NCBI GenBank assembly: GCA_022702705.1
Contig: CM040424.1
Coordinates: forward strand, 80,665,452 to 80,729,451
Length of the DNA stretch: 64,000 bases
Source of the DNA: Papilionanthe hookeriana x Papilionanthe teres
Taxonomy: Eukaryota > Streptophyta > Magnoliopsida > Asparagales > Orchidaceae
Direction of reading: 5' to 3'
Positions 59,650 to 64,000 of the stretch are shown here, one piece after another. Under the pieces are notes generated by a model that saw only the letters and a list, made by a program, of their open reading frames with translations, searched no databases and was not told the DNA's origin. A program made the position numbers and the translations under genes. Every line of letters starts with the position of its first letter. Position 1 is the stretch's first letter.

Positions 59650-61307
59650 TAGCCCGTTTGGAGCAGTTTATAACTGCGGGCGGCGTTTTAGAAACGCCGA
59701 CGTACCGTTTGTTTATGACGTTTGGCCTGCTTATCCCAAAACTATGTTTGATTTTAGTTAAAAATGCGACCGCAGTATGATCCCCTTAGCCCGCATTCGT
59801 TCGCCGTTTATTACCCTGCTGGCTTCGAATTACCTATTGTGTCCCTCTTCCTCTCCATTTTTACTCTGTTCATTTCCGAAACCCTGAATGAACCCGCAAG
59901 ACCCAGCAGAAATCGCGGCCCTGCATCCTTTTTTTTCCGCTCTCTGTCGTTGTTTGCAACCTGCCTGAGGATCCCCAGTTCCGCGTGTCTACTCTTCCCT
60001 TCCCCGCTTACAAAACCTAGCCATCCAGTAACCCTCTACTCATCTCCCCGAACATAGTGTCCCTTCTTTCTCACCGTCTCACGCATTCTCTAGGCTGAGA
60101 TCCCCATTCTGGCCTCTTTGCTTTTTCATGGCCCAAAGCTGCAGAACTCCCCTTTCAGGTAGAAATCACACACCTCCATCGCCACAATTTGGGGCGGTCC
60201 TTCTAACCAAGTTCTACTAGCAGCCAAGATATTCAGGTCTCCACCTCCACCCCCACTCAGGTTAGATTGTTTTTCTACTTGTTGGCACAGACACTGCGTG
60301 GAAAAGCCACATCCACGCAAGCACATGCAAGACCTTCATATGCTATGATTAGATGCAAATTTCCCACTCTATTTTATTTGTAATTATATATGTATTGCAG
60401 TAGCTATGTTAACATGTGTAGCACATAATTCTTATGTATTTACATTTCTCATAATTCTTTAGATTTTTTAAAAAATCTAATTAAACCAAATTATAATATT
60501 TTTTTAGGTTAGCATAAGATAATATTTGGCAAATGTGAATAAATTTTCATTTTTCCAACCATGATGAGGTGTTTTAGCATTGTTGAATATCCGCAAATTT
60601 TTATTTGGGGTAGGTCTTGTTAAAGCAGTTGTTATTCATTTTTGTTTGATTGATATTGAATGGACTTTGGTCATTATTGATTCTAAGGATTGATTCGATT
60701 ACTTTAATTTGTAATTCGCGTTTTGGAAAATATGAAATCCGTTAAATCCATCATAAGTTTTGGTTCCAAAATTCACAAGTAACATCAAGATTCCCTTCAA
60801 AATGAGTTAAAACAAATTTCTCACTTTGTAATTCATGTTTTTCATCTATAGGAAACCAAATAAGCTCTAAATCCATTTTTATTACTTCAGAGCTACTGCT
60901 ATGTCCACTCTTTATGTAAAACATTTCTTTAGATGCCGCATTTGTCTAGAATGGTTATTTATCCAGAAACAGTTCTGAAATCATCTGTTTTCCAAATGCA
61001 CAAACCAAACAGCTAGTCAGTTTATCTTGATTATGGACAAAATAGTCTTTTATCCATAAACAGTTGTAAATTAACTGTTTTCCAAACACATAAATCAAAC
61101 AATCAGCCAGCTTATCTGGATAAGTTGCTATCAACTGCTTATCAAAATAGTCTTTTATCCATAAACAGTTGTAAATTAACTGTTTTCCGAACACATAAAT
61201 CAAACAGTCAGCCAGCTTATCTGGATAAGTTGCTATCAACTGCTTATCAAGATAAGCTACTTATTTGGATAAGCTGGATAAACTGCAGCTGCCCCAAACA
61301 AACCTTA
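59650..61307. mobile_element. hAT-like insert carrying gene-like DNA (Pack-type candidate)
   Basis: The left edge reads TAGCCCGTTTGGAGCAGTT; the right edge, inverted, reads TTAAGGTTTGTTTGGGGCAG, the TTTGGGGCAG style of the MITEs at 28.0 and 32.3 kb. The whole block is missing from the duplicated intron copy, so it is an insertion. Inside, 59690-60330 is markedly GC-richer and pyrimidine-rich like a transcript leader; on the minus strand at about 60126-60188 it encodes VCDFYLKGEFCSFG, the first half of a CCCH zinc-finger pattern (C-x8-C). The source gene is unknown. No 8-bp duplication was found. Confidence 0.5.
60950..61265. repeat. 105-bp tandem repeat, about three copies
   Basis: AATAGTCTTTTATCCATAAA begins at 61041 and again at 61146, and the two full units are nearly identical; a more diverged third unit precedes them from about 60955. 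The repeat lies just inside the right end of the insert. Confidence 0.85.
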
Positions 61308-61556
61308 AATTGACATTTTTTATAAACTCTGGGACTAAAATAATCATCCTCTACAAAGAGTCAGAAACTATTTTTACATTTTTCTCCTTTCCTTTTTAGC
61401 TATTTTGAATTCCAAGTGAAAGCTTTCATCCATTTAACAAAGTGTTCTTCTTGACGAATGTTTTTTTATATAGCACAATCGCTTAATGGTTATATATATA
61501 GCTATATATTCATAGGATATTTGTTTGTTTTCAAATTGAGAGAAACTTTGTCTGCA
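61308..61556. repeat. Segmental duplication, copy 1, last block
   Basis: 61385-61556 matches 63880-64000 (GAAAGCT(T/C)TCATCCATTTA, CATATATTCATAGGAT, ACTTTGTCTG). The match runs up to about 54 bases before exon 2 and is cut by the window end. Confidence 0.85.
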
Positions 61557-61609
61557 TTTTGCTCATTATAATTCTTAGAATTTGACATTGATTTTGTCTT
61601 GGTGAACAG

Positions 61610-61713
61610 GTCTTGATCCAGAGGAAAAACTGAAAAATCTTGGTTCTCGCAACTTCTTTCTATGTTCCCGGTCTTCCAAGCCCAGATTTCCAACCGGTAA
61701 CAGCTCCAACTAG
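61610..61713 (+). CDS. At4g22758-like (DUF7054) protein, exon 2
   Basis: Codes for the last residues of the 100-residue product: R completed across the junction, then LDPEEKLKNLGSRNFFLC, the highly conserved end of the family domain, and a short tail SRSSKPRFPTGNSSN before TAG at 61711-61713. The acceptor is TTGGTGAACAG. The tail is much shorter than in relatives I remember, so the protein may be C-terminally truncated in this lineage. It lies at the end of duplication copy 1; a second exon 2 is expected just beyond the window. Confidence 0.8.
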
Positions 61714-61867
61714 GAAGCTGTTGCAGTGTTTGATTTTCCGCCGTTGCTGTGTTTTTTACCTTATTCGCACTTTGAAATTTCAATTTGCTCTTCATCAAGT
61801 CATTTTTTCTTGCTTATCAGAACAATCATTTTATTAATGTTTTGTGCGAGTATTTGGGATTAATTTC

Positions 61868-64000
61868 AATTATGAAGTGTACTTTATTCAACATGTTTAT
61901 TTGAATGGTCTAATCAATATTCAATGAGCATTGTGATTTCGAAATGTAAGATCTAATTTATCTCTGTTTAAAAGTAATGAAAATATCATGAAGACTTTGC
62001 ATATTGATGTTGCTAGTGATCATTCTAAAAATGTTAATCCCATGAGCAATGCAGGTGGTAAACCTTTATCTTGAAAGTGCATTGAACATTTAAAAATATT
62101 AATCCCATTAGCATTTCAGGTTGTAAACTTTTCTTGAAAGTGCATAAATTTTCTTGTCTCAAGCAATATGAAGGATGGTTTTTGATCCCTTAATTTCATT
62201 ATAGATTATTGAAAGGTCAATATTCGTTCTGTTCTAATAATTTTTTTTTAATAACTGGATGCCTTTGTCTGTTGCTGTGGGCTGTCTTCCACCACTTACA
62301 AGGCAGCTTTCATATATTTAGACTGTTTACTTCAAGATTAACAGTTATGCACAGTTTAACTATATAATCAAGCCTAATGGTATACTATTTCTTTAGCTAT
62401 TCAGACTCATTATTTCTAATCAACTAACATATACTAATCCTAGTCAGCTCACCCTGTTAGAATTCTCCTTTGTGGTAGTTTTAGTAATGCTTGCATCACA
62501 TAGATTAGCTCTACAATACTGAACTCCACCATACTAAGTTCTAACCGCAGACAAGCAAAGGCTGACACAAATATTGAACTTCTACTGTTATATCACTAGC
62601 CACTTGGCATCTTGATGCAAAGCTTTATGTTCATTTCTTTGTGCTAGTTGATGAAGGTGAGGGTAAGCAATTTCTTAAATTGATATAAAGACAGGGCACA
62701 TAATTTCTCTTTACACCATATATGTCAGTTTTTAGTTACTTGTTGCCGCCATCCAAATTTGGTTTAGGGCAAGCAATGTGATATGTTTATATAGGAGATC
62801 GAAAGTTCGTGTAATTTGATATGGTTGAGATAAAAGGAGCAGAAAAATGAAATTTTATTATGTTTGGAGTTGCGCGACTCAAATGCTGTTATCTATATTT
62901 TCTAAATCAAGGTCAATGATACATTTGTGTTATTGGGAACAAATTTCAATGTAATTTGCTCATAAGATCTTACATTTCGTACGCACTGCACATAGGATTG
63001 ATTGTCTTTTTACATAGAAGTGATTTCTCCTGTTCCTACAAGTGCCTGAGTTAGGTTACATGTTGGGATCAAATTTCATTGTAATTTAAAACTTTTTTTT
63101 TTCTTTTTTCATTGTTTTTAATATTCAATATGCATATTTGCATGTTTATATTAACCATATACATATGTCCGTCCACATGTAACTATTACAATTAAAACTT
63201 GTACATATTATTTATATTTCAAGTTGATCTCAAGCTGGCTGGATTCCAGCCTATAGCAAAAAATTGTTTCAAAGATTAGATGGTACCAAAATTTCCCTCA
63301 TAGCTCAACTCGTTTGGCTGAATTTCGAGCTAAAATTTTAGCCCTACCTAAAACATCATATACCCTGTTTGGCTGCATGATCAAGTAAATTAGGACTAAT
63401 CATTGATTTTGAACTAGCCAACTCCCATCAACTAGATGAGGGTTGACTTGCTTGCCTCAAGCCGCAAGCGAGGTGGGTAATGATTTGATGCTAGTTGCTC
63501 TTTTGTATTCATTTGAACCACTCAGCCATCTGCATGTAATGGATTGCACTCTTGGTTCAACTTTGGACGAGCACACAGTGGCAGAACTCCACAACATGAG
63601 TCAAAAGACCAGGTGATGTTGGTCAGGTCTGACTTCAAATGAAAGACTTTTTATATTCCGACCTCCTTGAATGGCCTCGTAGATGGCAACCTTCGCCAAG
63701 CTTTCAATAGAAACTTTCTGGTTTCATTACTTCGCTTTCTCTGCCACCAATTGAAACTCTGTTGTATAATATTTTAAAAAAAATCAAAGTATATTTTCCT
63801 TCTGACTGAAGTCCAAAAATTATCTCCTAATTATTTCCGTGGGGTCATTTTAATCCAAGAGTCTATAAATTTGGGGTCTATATTTGAATTGAAAGCTCTC
63901 ATCCATTTACACAAGTGATCTTCTTGATGAATGCTTTTATATACAGCCATATATTCATAGGATGTTTGTTTTGTTTTCAGATTGTGAGACACTTTGTCTG
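61868..64000. repeat. Segmental duplication, copy 2 (continues past the window)
   Basis: Collinear with 53551-54750, 58755-59540 and 61385-61556 of the DUF7054 intron but without the RTE cluster and the 59.65-61.3 kb insert. Many point differences show that the event is not recent. No gene is complete in it within the window. Confidence 0.85.

Larger units (their letters stand above)
52172..61609 (+). other. 9.4-kb intron of the DUF7054 gene
   Basis: Bounded by GT (52172) and AG (61608-61609, context GGTGAACAG|GTC). It contains RTE fragments at 52545-52937, 54.9-57.2 and 57.8-58.15 kb, an hAT-type MITE at 57234-57754, and an insert with gene-like DNA at 59650-61307. The inference rests on the exact phase match and family order of the two exons; no transcript evidence is available here. 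Confidence 0.7.

Noticed and set aside
60955..61239. 94-codon minus-strand frame with repeated LADCLIYVFGKQLIYN
   Set aside because: It arises from the 105-bp tandem repeat, whose length is a multiple of three; there is no other sign of coding.

Overview
The window looks like nuclear DNA of a flowering plant. Coding DNA is sparse and intron-split, the background is very AT-rich, (TA)n tracts recur throughout, and plant transposon classes (LINE, RTE, hAT and Mutator-like MITEs, Copia LTRs, an endogenous caulimovirid relic) fill most of the space. I cannot name the species. I saw no tRNA or rRNA gene, CRISPR array or bacterial-style operon.

Four host genes are supported. (1) The 3' end of an unrecognised coiled-coil-like gene on + (three exons, 7180-8488); its 5' part is either upstream of the window or in exons I could not find. 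(2, 3) Two intronless AP2/ERF transcription factors of the ERF5/ERF6-like type (group IX), one on - (20361-21200) and one on + (33116-33913). They are divergent paralogs whose starts lie about 11.9 kb apart; their AP2 domains and flanks differ at one residue in 70. (4) A small two-exon gene of the At4g22758-like (DUF7054) family on +, with exon 1 at 51973-52171 and exon 2 at 61610-61713, split by an intron of about 9.4 kb full of transposons.

Layout: 1-7.2 kb is repeats and unassigned DNA with one Mutator-like MITE. 7.2-8.5 kb is the gene 3' end, followed by a duplicated exon piece and a LINE tail. 9.6-12.4 kb is nested hAT-type MITEs and a Mutator-type MITE. 13.5-19.3 kb is a complete but decayed LINE with a 16-bp target duplication. 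20.4-33.9 kb is the ERF pair with a solo Copia LTR, a second LINE relic and MITEs between them. 34-46 kb is MITE-rich intergenic DNA with an hAT MITE that has a perfect 8-bp target duplication and a minus-strand Copia LTR. 46-48.5 kb is low-complexity triplet-rich DNA. 49-51.3 kb is a broken endogenous caulimovirid. 51.5-64 kb is the DUF7054 gene, whose intron is partly duplicated from about 61.87 kb onward; the window ends about 54 bp before a second copy of exon 2 would be expected.

The most unusual items are: a Mutator-type MITE family (five copies) whose ends are themselves hairpins and whose core is made of AATAACAC-type inverted arrays; an hAT-type MITE that carries a tRNA-like module; a 51-bp copy of a coding exon start at a LINE junction; and the tandem duplication of the DUF7054 intron/exon-2 segment.
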